Positions 30,564 to 38,059 of a stretch of 56,684 nucleotides of DNA are shown in pieces. The DNA is taken from the NCBI GenBank assembly GCA_019351955.1, contig JABBOE010000006.1:1-56684 (forward strand), in the 5' to 3' direction. The stretch's first letter is position 1, and each line of letters begins with the position of its first letter. This stretch comes from Pseudomonadota bacterium. Lineage in GTDB: Bacteria; Pseudomonadota; Gammaproteobacteria; Burkholderiales; Burkholderiaceae_C. A program made the translations under genes and the position numbers. Under the pieces are notes generated by a model. It was not told the origin of the DNA. It made no database searches and saw only the letters and a list, made by a program, of their open reading frames with translations.

Positions 30564-32344
30564 GCTCCGCCTCCACTTGTGGCCGCACCCTGTGCCTTCG
30601 TCATGATGGCCGGGGGCACTTCGGGCTTAACTGGAAGATCGGGGGGCACACCGAGAATGCGCAATGCCTGCGGCACCACCTCGGCGAACACGGGCGCCGA
30701 CACGTCGCCGCCGAAGTGCTTGCCGCCGGTCGGCTGATCGACCGAGATGGCCATCACGATCTTCGGATGGCTGATCGGCGCCAATCCGACGAACTGGGCC
30801 CGAAAGAGGCGCTTGTCATAACCGTTGCCCTTCCAGATATAGGCAGTGCCCGTCTTACCGCCCGTCGAATAGCCGGGAACGGCGGCCGACGGCGCTGTCC
30901 CGCCCTTTTCCGTAACAAGCGCAAGCATGCCCCTCATCTCACGCGCCACTTGGGGGGACACCACCGGCACGCCATGCACGGGTGCATCAGTCTTGAGTAG
31001 GCTGGAAGGGATGATCTCGCCGTGATTGGCAAAGATGAGATACGCGTGGGCGAGTTGGAAGGTCGATACCGAGATGCCGTAGCCAAAGCCCTGGGTCACC
31101 GCGTCGATAGGGCGCCACTTTTCCCAGGGCCGCAAGATTCCACTTGCGGCGCCGGGGAATGGCACCTGGGGACGCTGACCGAGACCCACGGCGGTGTACA
31201 TGTCCCACTGCATATGCGCACTCATGCGCATGACGATCTTGCTCGTGGCCACGTTGCTGGAATACTGGATCACCTGGGGCAGCGCAATGGTGCCGTTATC
31301 CGAGTCATCGCAAATGTTGTTGCCATACACGCGCAAGCAACCAGGCGCGGTGTGAAACACAGTCTGCGGCGTGACGAGCCCGGCCTGTAACGCTGCGCTG
31401 ATCGTGATGGGCTTCATCACCGAGCCTGGCTCAAAACTGTCAGTCAGCGCGTAGTTGCGCATGTCCGCCTGCGTCATCCCGTGTCGGCTGTTTGGATTAA
31501 AGCTTGGATAATTGGCCATGGCCAGAACTTGGCCACTCGTGGCGTCGAGCATGACAGCGCTCCCGTTCTTGGCCTTGTTGTTCACCACGGCACTCTTCAG
31601 TGCTTGGTAGGTCAGGTATTGGATCTTGCTGTCGATCGACAACTGGACATCCTGGCCATTGACAGGCGGAACCCCACCGTCGACGTCTTCGATCACATTG
31701 CCCAAGCGGTCGCGCATCACCTTGCGCGTGCCCGGGTGTCCGGCGAGGTCTTTCTGAAAGGTGAGTTCGATGCCACTCTGCCCCAGATTCTCGATATCCG
31801 TGAAACCGACCAACTGAGCAGCGGCAGAACCTTCGGGGTAATAGCGCTTGTAGCTCGGCGAAAAGTAGATGCCCTTGATGCCTAAAGCCTGCACTTTGCG
31901 CGCAGTATCAATGTCCACCTGACGCATCACGTAGACGAACTGCCTGTCCAAGCTCAAACGGCGCTGCAGTTCGGCGGCGTTCAGGCCCAGAATCTTCGCC
32001 AAATCGGCAACTTTCTGCGGATCCGCCTCGAGCGTCTCGGGATCCGCCCAGATCGTCTTGACCGGAATGCTAGACGCCAAAATGTTGCCATGCCGGTCGA
32101 GGATGCGTCCGCGCATCGCAGGCAGTTCGATGGTTCGAATGAAGCGCAGGTCGCCCTGCTGCTGGTAGAAGTTCGTGGTGATCACCTGAACCCAAAGCGC
32201 CCGGGCGGTCAGCACGACAAACGCGAGATACAGGAGGCTCCTGACAAGCCAGGCGCGCCCCGGCGGCAGGCGCAGGCGCAGGAGATGACCCTCCTTACGA
32301 TGTGAAGGCGTATACGTACCGAACGGACGCGAAGCAAGTTTCAT
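30560..32344 (-). CDS. ftsI: Septal peptidoglycan transpeptidase FtsI (PBP3)
   Basis: A 594-residue class B penicillin-binding protein, the septal cross-linking enzyme paired with FtsW. After a basic cytoplasmic N-terminus there is one membrane anchor (LVRSLLYLAFVVLTARALWV). The pedestal domain with RGRILDRHGNILA follows, then the transpeptidase domain. Catalytic motifs are intact: SVMK in FEPGSVMKPITI (about residue 300), SSN in QYSSNVATSK and KTGT in STGGKTGTAYI. The ATG at 32344 lies ten bases after ftsL; a frame extending 70 codons further upstream is an artefact inside ftsL. Confidence 0.96.
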   Translation of the reverse strand: MKLASRPFGTYTPSHRKEGHLLRLRLPPGRAWLVRSLLYLAFVVLTARALWVQVITTNFYQQQGDLRFIRTIELPAMRGRILDRHGNILASSIPVKTIWADPETLEADPQKVADLAKILGLNAAELQRRLSLDRQFVYVMRQVDIDTARKVQALGIKGIYFSPSYKRYYPEGSAAAQLVGFTDIENLGQSGIELTFQKDLAGHPGTRKVMRDRLGNVIEDVDGGVPPVNGQDVQLSIDSKIQYLTYQALKSAVVNNKAKNGSAVMLDATSGQVLAMANYPSFNPNSRHGMTQADMRNYALTDSFEPGSVMKPITISAALQAGLVTPQTVFHTAPGCLRVYGNNICDDSDNGTIALPQVIQYSSNVATSKIVMRMSAHMQWDMYTAVGLGQRPQVPFPGAASGILRPWEKWRPIDAVTQGFGYGISVSTFQLAHAYLIFANHGEIIPSSLLKTDAPVHGVPVVSPQVAREMRGMLALVTEKGGTAPSAAVPGYSTGGKTGTAYIWKGNGYDKRLFRAQFVGLAPISHPKIVMAISVDQPTGGKHFGGDVSAPVFAEVVPQALRILGVPPDLPVKPEVPPAIMTKAQGAATSGGGA

Positions 32345-32354
32345 GACTGCATGC

Positions 32355-32654
32355 TCATCGCGTGGGAATCGATGCCGGCAGACTCGGCAACTGGGCCGCG
32401 CTGATGTAGTCGGTGCGAGCAGGTGTGGCGGCCACAAATCCCAGTGTCTTGCGCGCCAACTCCTCGATTCGACCGGGCACCGACAATGCGCGCACCTCCA
32501 CCTGCAAGCGGTCATGGTCAAGCTGCAATTGCACAGCGCGCTGTCGCGCCGCATCCAGCGTCGCGAAGGTACGGCGCGCCTCGTACTGTGCTCGCACCAC
32601 GCTCATCGCGCTGGCCATTGCAATCACCAGGAGCAGGAGGTTGAGACGGGTCAT
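32355..32654 (-). CDS. ftsL: Cell division protein FtsL
   Basis: A 99-residue bitopic protein with an N-terminal transmembrane segment ([17 protein letters not shown]) and a periplasmic coiled-coil rich in Q, L, R and D (about residues 25-75). FtsL forms a complex with FtsB and FtsQ and activates FtsWI. Sequence conservation in this family is low. The call rests on topology, size and its position between rsmH and ftsI. The ATG at 32654 overlaps the rsmH stop. Confidence 0.9.
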   Translation of the reverse strand: MTRLNLLLLVIAMASAMSVVRAQYEARRTFATLDAARQRAVQLQLDHDRLQVEVRALSVPGRIEELARKTLGFVAATPARTDYISAAQLPSLPASIPTR

Positions 32655-33628
32655 GCGGCTGCACCCTGCGGGAGGCGCTCGGCGGCGCGCAGCACGGCCG
32701 AGCGCGACCGCGGGTTGGCCGCGACCTCGTCGGCTCCCGCGCGCAACCGGGCCAAGACTTTCAGACCGGGCTGAAACACGGCTGGGTTGACGGGAAGGCG
32801 GCGTTGCTCGCGGGTCAACTCGGGCGCGCGAGCGTGGCGCGCCATGAAATGCTTGACGACACGGTCTTCGAGGGAATGAAAGCTGATGACCACGAGCCGT
32901 CCTCCATCAGCCAGCCTGTCCATCACCTGCGCGAGTGCCGCCTCAAGTTCGGCGAGCTCGGCATTGACGTGAATCCGAAGAGCCTGAAAGGTGCGCGTGG
33001 CCGGGTCTTGCCCCGGTTCGCGACTGCGCACCGCTTGCGCCACAAGGGCGGCAAGCTCTGCAGTGCGGGTGACGGGCTCGCCGCGTTCGCGGCGAGCCAC
33101 AAGCGCCTTTGCAATCGGGAAAGCAGCCCATTCGTCCCCATAGTCCCTCAGCACCTTGGTGATTTCATCGACGCTGGCCTGTGCCAGAAATTGCGCTGCA
33201 GTCATGCCGCGCGTGGTATCCATGCGCATATCCAGAGGGGCATCGCCACGGAAGCTGAAACCGCGCTGCGCATCGTCCAACTGCGGTGAGGACACCCCCA
33301 GATCGAAGAGCATGCCCTGCACTTGGCCCAATCCCAAGCGGTCCAGCACAGCGCCATAGTCGGAGAAGGCTGCATGCATGAGCGAGAGCCGCGCATCGGA
33401 CTGCGCCAGATCTTGCCCAGCGGCGATTGCCTGTGGGTCGCGGTCCAGCGCCACCACTCGGGCTTGTGGCGCCAGACGCGAGAGCAACTCGCGCGTGTGG
33501 CCGCCACGACCGAACGTCGCGTCCAGATAGACACCCGCCGGGTCCGTGACCAGTAGGTTGACGGCCTCGTGCAGCAACACCGTGCGGTGCTGCAGCGCCT
33601 CTGCAACTTTGAATCGTGGAGTCGGCAT
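32651..33628 (-). CDS. rsmH: 16S rRNA (cytosine(1402)-N(4))-methyltransferase RsmH
   Basis: A 325-residue SAM-dependent methyltransferase (formerly MraW) acting on C1402 in the ribosomal P site. The start [13 protein letters not shown] is typical. The SAM-binding loop is [12 protein letters not shown] (about residue 38), and [19 protein letters not shown] and [15 protein letters not shown] follow. The C-terminus has [14 protein letters not shown]. It is 12 bases downstream of mraZ and overlaps ftsL. Confidence 0.97.
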   Translation of the reverse strand: MPTPRFKVAEALQHRTVLLHEAVNLLVTDPAGVYLDATFGRGGHTRELLSRLAPQARVVALDRDPQAIAAGQDLAQSDARLSLMHAAFSDYGAVLDRLGLGQVQGMLFDLGVSSPQLDDAQRGFSFRGDAPLDMRMDTTRGMTAAQFLAQASVDEITKVLRDYGDEWAAFPIAKALVARRERGEPVTRTAELAALVAQAVRSREPGQDPATRTFQALRIHVNAELAELEAALAQVMDRLADGGRLVVISFHSLEDRVVKHFMARHARAPELTREQRRLPVNPAVFQPGLKVLARLRAGADEVAANPRSRSAVLRAAERLPQGAAA

Positions 33629-33640
33629 CGTGGCTCACCT

Positions 33641-34069
33641 TCACACCACAATTTCGCGCACGGCGTCGGGCATACCGGCCTCGATCACCGCCGCTTCGCG
33701 CGACTGGTGGGTCGCACGGTCCCACACTTCAAAATGCGAACCCATCCCGATGAGATCAATTTCGCGTTCGATCCGCGCCGCCGCACGCAACTCGGGGGAG
33801 AGCAGGACGCGACCCGTCGCGTCGATCTCGGTTTCGGTTGCATGCCCCAGATAAATGCGCTTCCAGCCCTGCGCTGCCATGGGCAAAGCGGCGATCTTGG
33901 CACGAAATTCCTGCCACTGGGGATCAGCGAACAAAAGCAGACAACCCTCGGGACTCTTCGTCATCGTGAGGCGACCCGCCGCCTGCGCAAGCAGCATGTC
34001 GCGGTGGCGCGCGGGCACAGTCATACGACCCTTGCCGTCCAGCGTCAAAGCCGATATGCCGATGAACAC
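33641..34069 (-). CDS. mraZ: Transcriptional regulator MraZ
   Basis: A 142-residue protein with two AbrB-like SpoVT domains: DGKGRMTVPARHRDML in the first half and DATGRVLLSPELRAAA in the second, each holding the family DxxGR motif. MraZ forms ring-like oligomers and binds direct repeats upstream of its own operon, repressing the dcw cluster in the cases studied. It starts with GTG at 34069, with GGAG six bases upstream, and is the first gene of the cluster. Its likely operator is directly upstream (34108-34143). Confidence 0.96.
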   Translation of the reverse strand: MFIGISALTLDGKGRMTVPARHRDMLLAQAAGRLTMTKSPEGCLLLFADPQWQEFRAKIAALPMAAQGWKRIYLGHATETEIDATGRVLLSPELRAAARIEREIDLIGMGSHFEVWDRATHQSREAAVIEAGMPDAVREIVV

Positions 34070-34107
34070 GCGTTTCTCCGATTGCCGTCAGTCCAGGGAT
34101 ATCTCCC

Positions 34108-34143
34108 TGCACTTTTACCCACTTTTTTGCACTTGGCTGCACT
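34108..34143 (-). promoter_or_regulatory. Four phased MraZ boxes
   Basis: Read on the minus strand there are four direct repeats, AGTGCA, AGTGCA, AGTGGG and AGTGCA, at 34143-34138, 34133-34128, 34123-34118 and 34113-34108. Their spacing is exactly 10 bases, one helical turn. Known MraZ operators are three or four GTG-containing boxes with 10-base spacing just upstream of mraZ. The first box overlaps the -10 element and the others cover the predicted start of transcription, a layout that suits autorepression. MraZ binding here is inferred. Confidence 0.8.
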
Positions 34144-34169
34144 GTATGAGGCAAAAAGGACAGCGTCAA
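34141..34169 (-). promoter_or_regulatory. Promoter of the mraZ/dcw cluster
   Basis: On the minus strand a -35 element TTGACG (34169-34164) and a -10 element TACAGT (34146-34141) are separated by exactly 17 bases, matching the sigma70 consensus at most positions. Transcription would start near 34134, leaving a leader of about 65 bases before the GTG of mraZ. It is the best promoter match I see in the window. Confidence 0.75.
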
Positions 34170-34340
34170 TAGGAAAAATGAAAAATTCGCTTTTCAAACA
34201 AGCACTTAGCGGCAGCATGAAAACTGTTTTTGTTTACAGCAAATAAGAAAAAAAATGCCACAAATGAAGCACTTGAAGCATCACTTGAAAGTTTTGGTTT
34301 GAGATCTGAGGTGCTCTAGCATGCAACCCGGTGGAGGCCG

Positions 34341-34358
34341 CACGCCCGCGCGGGCGTG
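34341..34358. repeat. Perfect 18-bp palindrome
   Basis: CACGCCCGC followed directly by its reverse complement GCGGGCGTG. It lies about 200 bases upstream of the mraZ promoter, in otherwise non-coding DNA. It could be a binding site for a dimeric regulator or a transcription-end hairpin, but there is no T run on either side and no known motif that I recognise. Confidence 0.5.
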
Positions 34359-35089
34359 TGATCGAGGCGTGAGCGCATGAGTCCGGATCGGTTTTAGGTT
34401 CGGATTTCCGATAACCTTCATGACAGCCGAATTGGAAAGATCGATAGATTTGCTGGTTCATGCGTCGTGGCCCGCCCCGCGCTCTGTGGCCGGCATTGCG
34501 GGACCGGATGGCGCGCCGCGTGGAGGCCCAATATGCCCCCGTTTATGGCGATTTGCGCGTGAAAGCGCAGCGCCAGGGTATGCGAGGGATCGCCGGCGCG
34601 GCATCGCTCACTGGTTTTGACGCCACGCACCTGCGACAGTCCGCGCCAAAGACATCTCGCCACGATGACCGTGCAATGCCTGGGAGTGGTTATCACCCTC
34701 GGCGATCTGCAGGCATCCCGCCTTCAGTGTTCTCGCCTGGCTCGCGCCCACGTTCGGGTCGGCCGATGCCCGCAGCAATGCAAAGACCGGGCACATATCC
34801 GCGGCAGCTTGCGCTTGGCGCGGTTGCACAGCGTCGCTGCACACTGGAACAGGGGCCATTCCGGCCAGCCCTTGTTAGACTTTCCGTCTTGCACCGCTTA
34901 CAGCAGCATGCCCCGCAATCCAATCGGCTAGTGAGGCTGCAAGACGTGGGAAATCTTGACGGCAGTTTGCCGCGGCTGGGCGCTGAAGGGGCTTGGGGCA
35001 ACAGCGATTCATCCGCCTGCACGATGCTTCGCGATCCAGAAATCCATTGGAGCGACCGCACAACGCACCACGCAACGCCGTCGTAGGAA

Positions 35090-35108
35090 CCCCGCAATTC
35101 ATGCGGGG
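35090..35108 (+). promoter_or_regulatory. Stem-loop and mini-ORF in the crcB leader
   Basis: CCCCGC (35090-35095) and GCGGGG (35103-35108) can pair over a 7-base loop. The 3' arm overlaps a GGGGAGG Shine-Dalgarno-like run (35105-35111). Directly after it an ATG at 35112 opens a nine-residue frame, MPISDPHSP, whose stop overlaps the crcB start as ATGA. The purine run is too close to the first ATG and too far from the second for ordinary use, so any role in controlling crcB translation is speculative. Confidence 0.35.
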
Positions 35109-35137
35109 AGGATGCCAATCTCTGACCCGCACTCGCC

Positions 35138-35521
35138 ATGACCCTTCTCTACGTTGCCGTATTTGCGATTTTCGGGGCTTTTGCCCGATATGGGCAGTCC
35201 ATAGCCGTCCAGACCCTGCTCGGCCGGTCATTTCCCTTCGCTACCTTGTCGATCAACGTGATCGGTTCGTTTCTCATGGGTTTTTTGTTTTTCGCGACCC
35301 TCGAGCGTGTGAACATCAGCCCAGAACTGCGCACCGGCTTACTGTCCGGGGGATTGGGAGCGTATACGACCTTTTCCACCTTCTCGCTCGAGTGCCTCAA
35401 TCTGATCGAAGGCGGTGAACTCCTCAAGGCTGGACTGTATGTCGCCGGCTCAGTGATCCTTTCCATCGCGGCGGCGATTTTGGGCGCCTACCTGGCTCGT
35501 AACCTCGGAGTCTCGACATGA
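35138..35521 (+). CDS. crcB: Fluoride ion channel CrcB/Fluc
   Basis: A 127-residue membrane protein with four hydrophobic segments. Fluc channels are dual-topology dimers that let fluoride leave the cytoplasm. Family motifs are GAFARYGQS near the N-terminus, the pore asparagine in SINVIGSFLMGFL (about residue 45), and the sodium-site/phenylalanine-box region GGLGAYTTFSTFSLE (about residues 71-85). Length is typical. The ATG at 35138 is in the standard place. The next gene overlaps its stop (ATGA). I could not find the conserved core of a fluoride riboswitch upstream. Confidence 0.93.
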   Translation: MTLLYVAVFAIFGAFARYGQSIAVQTLLGRSFPFATLSINVIGSFLMGFLFFATLERVNISPELRTGLLSGGLGAYTTFSTFSLECLNLIEGGELLKAGLYVAGSVILSIAAAILGAYLARNLGVST

Positions 35522-35835
35522 AGACCATCACCATGGTGCGCATTTACATCCGCGAGGGCGACAAGGTCGAAAAGCAGGATCTGATGCGCGCCCTGTTCAA
35601 GCATTTGCATGATCAGCACAAAGTGCGTGGATTGACCGTGTTCCGCGGCGTAGCCGGATTTGGCAGCAACGGCGAAGTGCACGCGGACGACCTGCTGCGG
35701 CTGACGGTCCATCTGCCGCTTGTCCTGGAGTTCTTTGACGCTCCAGAAGTCATCGAGGCGGTTCTACCCCAAGTGCAGTTGATGGTGCCAGCCGAGCACA
35801 TCGTGTGCTGGCAAGCGCAGTGCGGGTTTGACTGA
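35518..35835 (+). CDS. DUF190 family PII-like protein
   Basis: A 105-residue protein of the DUF190 family, related in fold to PII signalling proteins. The family start is visible in VRIYIREGDKVEKQDLMRALFKHL (quoted in part), followed by GLTVFRGVAGFGSNG and the C-terminal LPQVQLMVPAEHIVCW. DUF190 genes are often next to crcB, and this one overlaps crcB by four bases, so the two are almost certainly co-translated. A role in sensing or modulating fluoride export is plausible from context only. Function is not established. Confidence 0.87.
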   Translation: MKTITMVRIYIREGDKVEKQDLMRALFKHLHDQHKVRGLTVFRGVAGFGSNGEVHADDLLRLTVHLPLVLEFFDAPEVIEAVLPQVQLMVPAEHIVCWQAQCGFD

Positions 35836-35851
35836 TAAGGCCGTCGACACA

Positions 35852-36226
35852 TCAGTATTTTTGGCGTGCTGGGATGACCCCGCGCACGCCGCCCAGCGGA
35901 TTGTCCATGTCACCGCGGTAGCGTGGAATGAGATGCATGTGAACGTGAAAAATGGTTTGCCCGGCCACCTCCCCGCAGTTCACCCCGAAGTTGAAGCCCT
36001 CGGGCCGGCGCTCGCGTCGCAGAAGAGTGCGCGAAAGCTCAAGCAACGCGAGCATGGCGCTCTTTTCCTGTGGAGTTGTGTCGAACCAGTCAGCCACGTG
36101 GCGGCGCGGGATGAGGAGCATGTGGCCCGGCGTCACTGGCGCACGGTCGTAGATCGCAAAGGCAAGGTCATTGCGAAGGATCTCCTTGCTGGCCTTGCAA
36201 AACGGACAATTTGCCGTGGTGGACAT
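35852..36226 (-). CDS. HIT family protein
   Basis: A 124-residue histidine-triad nucleotide-binding protein. The HIT motif HVHMHLIPR is near residue 98, preceded by the typical VTPGHMLLIPRRHVADWFD (quoted in part) around residue 31. An N-terminal CPFCKA suggests the subgroup with a zinc-binding CxxC. HIT enzymes hydrolyse nucleoside phosphoramidates or related dinucleotides; the exact substrate cannot be told. The ATG at 36226 gives the normal length; an upstream start 23 codons earlier runs towards the rnpB end. It converges on the DUF190 gene with 16 bases between them. Confidence 0.9.
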   Translation of the reverse strand: MSTTANCPFCKASKEILRNDLAFAIYDRAPVTPGHMLLIPRRHVADWFDTTPQEKSAMLALLELSRTLLRRERRPEGFNFGVNCGEVAGQTIFHVHMHLIPRYRGDMDNPLGGVRGVIPARQKY

Positions 36227-36300
36227 CCTCGCTTCCTTCCAGGACCAAGCGGGCGCACCGGTGTAATTGGCGCTCGCGCATCGCCCCAAAGCCAAAAAAG

Positions 36301-36650
36301 TGCGAAGTGGGCCTATAGGCCGGATTCTGTGCGTCGGTTGCCCGACGTGGCAGCCATTCCTCTGGGCCGCGCGTTACCGCATCGGCTCGGTGCCACCTAC
36401 CCGCAGACTCGCGCGAGCCGCGCTTTCACGAGGCCAAAAGTCCCGCATCGTCTGCCTATTTGGTGTTGCTCCGGGTGGAGGTTGCCGCGTTTCACGTCCG
36501 CGCAACTTGCGCTGCGCATACTCGTCTCTGTGGTCCTGTTCGTCGCGTCACCGCGCACGGCCGTTAGCCGTCACCCTGCCCTCTGGAGTCCGGACCTTCC
36601 TCACCGCGTGAGTTGCCCCACGCCGGCGCGGCTGCCCAGCCCACTTCGCA
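36301..36650 (-). ncRNA. rnpB: RNase P RNA, bacterial class A
   Basis: The catalytic RNA that removes 5' leaders from pre-tRNAs. On the minus strand the universally conserved 5' core GAGGAAGGTCCGGACTCC lies at about 36610-36590, followed by AGAGGGCAGGGTG. The conserved 3' core ACAGAATCCGGCCTATAGGC lies at about 36330-36311. The ends form a perfect 12-bp P1 helix (36639-36650 with 36301-36312). A run of six T follows on the minus strand (36294-36299), so P1 may act together with it as the terminator. The length, 350 nt, is normal. Confidence 0.95.
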
Positions 36651-36656
36651 GCGTTC

Positions 36657-36662
36657 ATTATG
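36657..36662 (-). promoter_or_regulatory. -10 element of rnpB
   Basis: CATAAT on the minus strand, ending seven bases before the predicted 5' end of the RNA at 36650, which is the ideal distance for a -10 box. A CTGGCA resembling a -35 element lies about 15 bases further upstream, rather close, so the -35 assignment is weak. Confidence 0.55.
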
Positions 36663-36811
36663 CGCTTTCAGCAGCGATGCCAGACCTGCGGCACGCACGT
36701 AGGGCCCGGCAGGCCCGCCGCCATGCGCCACGTCCTTCGCGTGCCAAGCACTGCAATGCGCCTGCTCGATCTTAGGCGCTGGCCGCGCGAGGCAAACCGC
36801 AGCGCACGCGA

Positions 36812-37894
36812 TCAACTGGGACGTGAGCCACTCAGTTCCAGCCGCCAGTCCAGCCTTCGCCCCGCGTCCAGGGGCACGATGTCGCCATCGACATACGGCA
36901 GCCGCTCAGGCACCATACTCCCCGCTCGCACCAACATCACGCGTGAAGCGTTGCGCTTCAATCCATAGAAGTCCGCACCGTAAAAGCTCGCAAAGCCCTC
37001 CAGCCTGTGCAATGCGCCGCACTCCTCGAAGGCGTGCGCGTAAAGCTCCAGTGCGTGTGGAGCGGTGAGGCAACCTGCGCAGCCGCAGGCGGCCTCCTTG
37101 AACACCCGCGCATGCGGAGCCGAGTCGGTGCCGAGAAAGAAACGCGCATCGCCGCTGGTGGCTGCCTCAAGGAGCGCCTGCCGGTGCTGCTCGCGCTTGA
37201 GAATTGGCAGGCAGTAATAGTGAGGTCGCATGCCGCCGGCAAACATGGCGTTGCGGTTGTAGAGCAAATGGTGAGCGGTGATCGTGGCGGCAAGCAGCGG
37301 AGTGCCACGTACGTCCAGTTCAGTCTGGTCACGAACATAACGTACCGCATGCGCAGTGGTCACGTGCTCAAGGACGATCTTGAGCGCCGGGAAATCCCGC
37401 CTGATGCGCACCAAGTGGCGCTCGATAAACACGGCCTCGCGGTCGAACACGTCCACCTGCGGGTCTGTGACTTCGCCGTGGATCAGAAGCGGCATCCCCT
37501 CGGCCTGCATGACCTCGAAGACCGGATAGACCCGGTCCAGGTCAGTCACCCCGCTGTCTGAGTTCGTTGTCGCGCCGGCCGGATAGAGCTTGACGGCATA
37601 CACCACGCCACTGGACCGTGCTCGGACGATTTCCGCCGGCGGCGTGGAGTCCGTCAGGTATAAGGTCATGAGCGGCTCAAACACTGAGCCGCTCGGCCGC
37701 GCGGAAAGGATGCGCGTGCGGTACTCGAGCGCCTGCGCAGTGCTGACCACTGCGGACCTGAGATTGGGCATCACAATGGCACGTGCGAACTGTGCGGCGG
37801 TCCACGGTACCGTGTAGGCCAGCGCTGCGTCGTCACGCAGGTGCAGATGCCAATCGTCGGGGCGGGTGATTGCAAAGGTTTGCGGCTGGGTCAT
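36812..37894 (-). CDS. pyrC: Dihydroorotase
   Basis: A 360-residue zinc amidohydrolase interconverting carbamoyl-aspartate and dihydroorotate in pyrimidine synthesis. The metal-binding HLHLRDD is near residue 17. The carboxylated lysine lies in [15 protein letters not shown] (about residue 110). Further ligands are in LLIHGEVTD and IVLEHVTT, and the catalytic aspartate is in [10 protein letters not shown]. It is the E. coli PyrC-like type (348 residues). The ATG at 37894 is chosen for family length; an in-frame extension of 51 codons has no support. It is probably transcribed alone or with the ABC transporter gene upstream. Confidence 0.95.
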   Translation of the reverse strand: MTQPQTFAITRPDDWHLHLRDDAALAYTVPWTAAQFARAIVMPNLRSAVVSTAQALEYRTRILSARPSGSVFEPLMTLYLTDSTPPAEIVRARSSGVVYAVKLYPAGATTNSDSGVTDLDRVYPVFEVMQAEGMPLLIHGEVTDPQVDVFDREAVFIERHLVRIRRDFPALKIVLEHVTTAHAVRYVRDQTELDVRGTPLLAATITAHHLLYNRNAMFAGGMRPHYYCLPILKREQHRQALLEAATSGDARFFLGTDSAPHARVFKEAACGCAGCLTAPHALELYAHAFEECGALHRLEGFASFYGADFYGLKRNASRVMLVRAGSMVPERLPYVDGDIVPLDAGRRLDWRLELSGSRPS

Positions 37895-38059
37895 GGATCG
37901 GTGCGGGAGGATCGCCAATGATGGTACGGCCACTGCAGGGCACGCTGGCGGCCCGCCCCGTGATCTTGGCGAGGACTGGATGAAAGCCAAGGCGCTGGTG
38001 CTGCCGCAGAATTCGCGCGTCGCCATGTATTCGGACGCATCGGTCACCTCCCCGTCAAC

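Larger units (their letters stand above)
34170..35137. other. Gene-less region between mraZ and crcB
   Basis: About 970 bases separate the divergent mraZ and crcB. I find no recognisable gene. Bases 34140-34320 are clearly more AT-rich than the surroundings and probably hold regulatory DNA for mraZ. From about 34420 to 34930 plausible-looking codon stretches appear in all three + frames in turn (for example RVEAQYAPVYGDLRVK near 34522), none long enough to be convincing. They may be a decayed gene. Two structures stand out: an 18-bp perfect palindrome at 34341-34358 and a 6-bp stem-loop at 35090-35108 just before crcB. Confidence 0.5.

Noticed and set aside
34420-35086. A real gene in the long plus-strand frames upstream of crcB
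   Set aside because: The coding-like stretches switch between frames and match no family I recognise; at best a pseudogene, so it is reported only as an unexplained region.
34930-35137. Fluoride riboswitch upstream of crcB
   Set aside because: I looked for the conserved crcB-motif core (GATGG...CC near the 5' end and the GATGAC-like 3' part) and did not find it.
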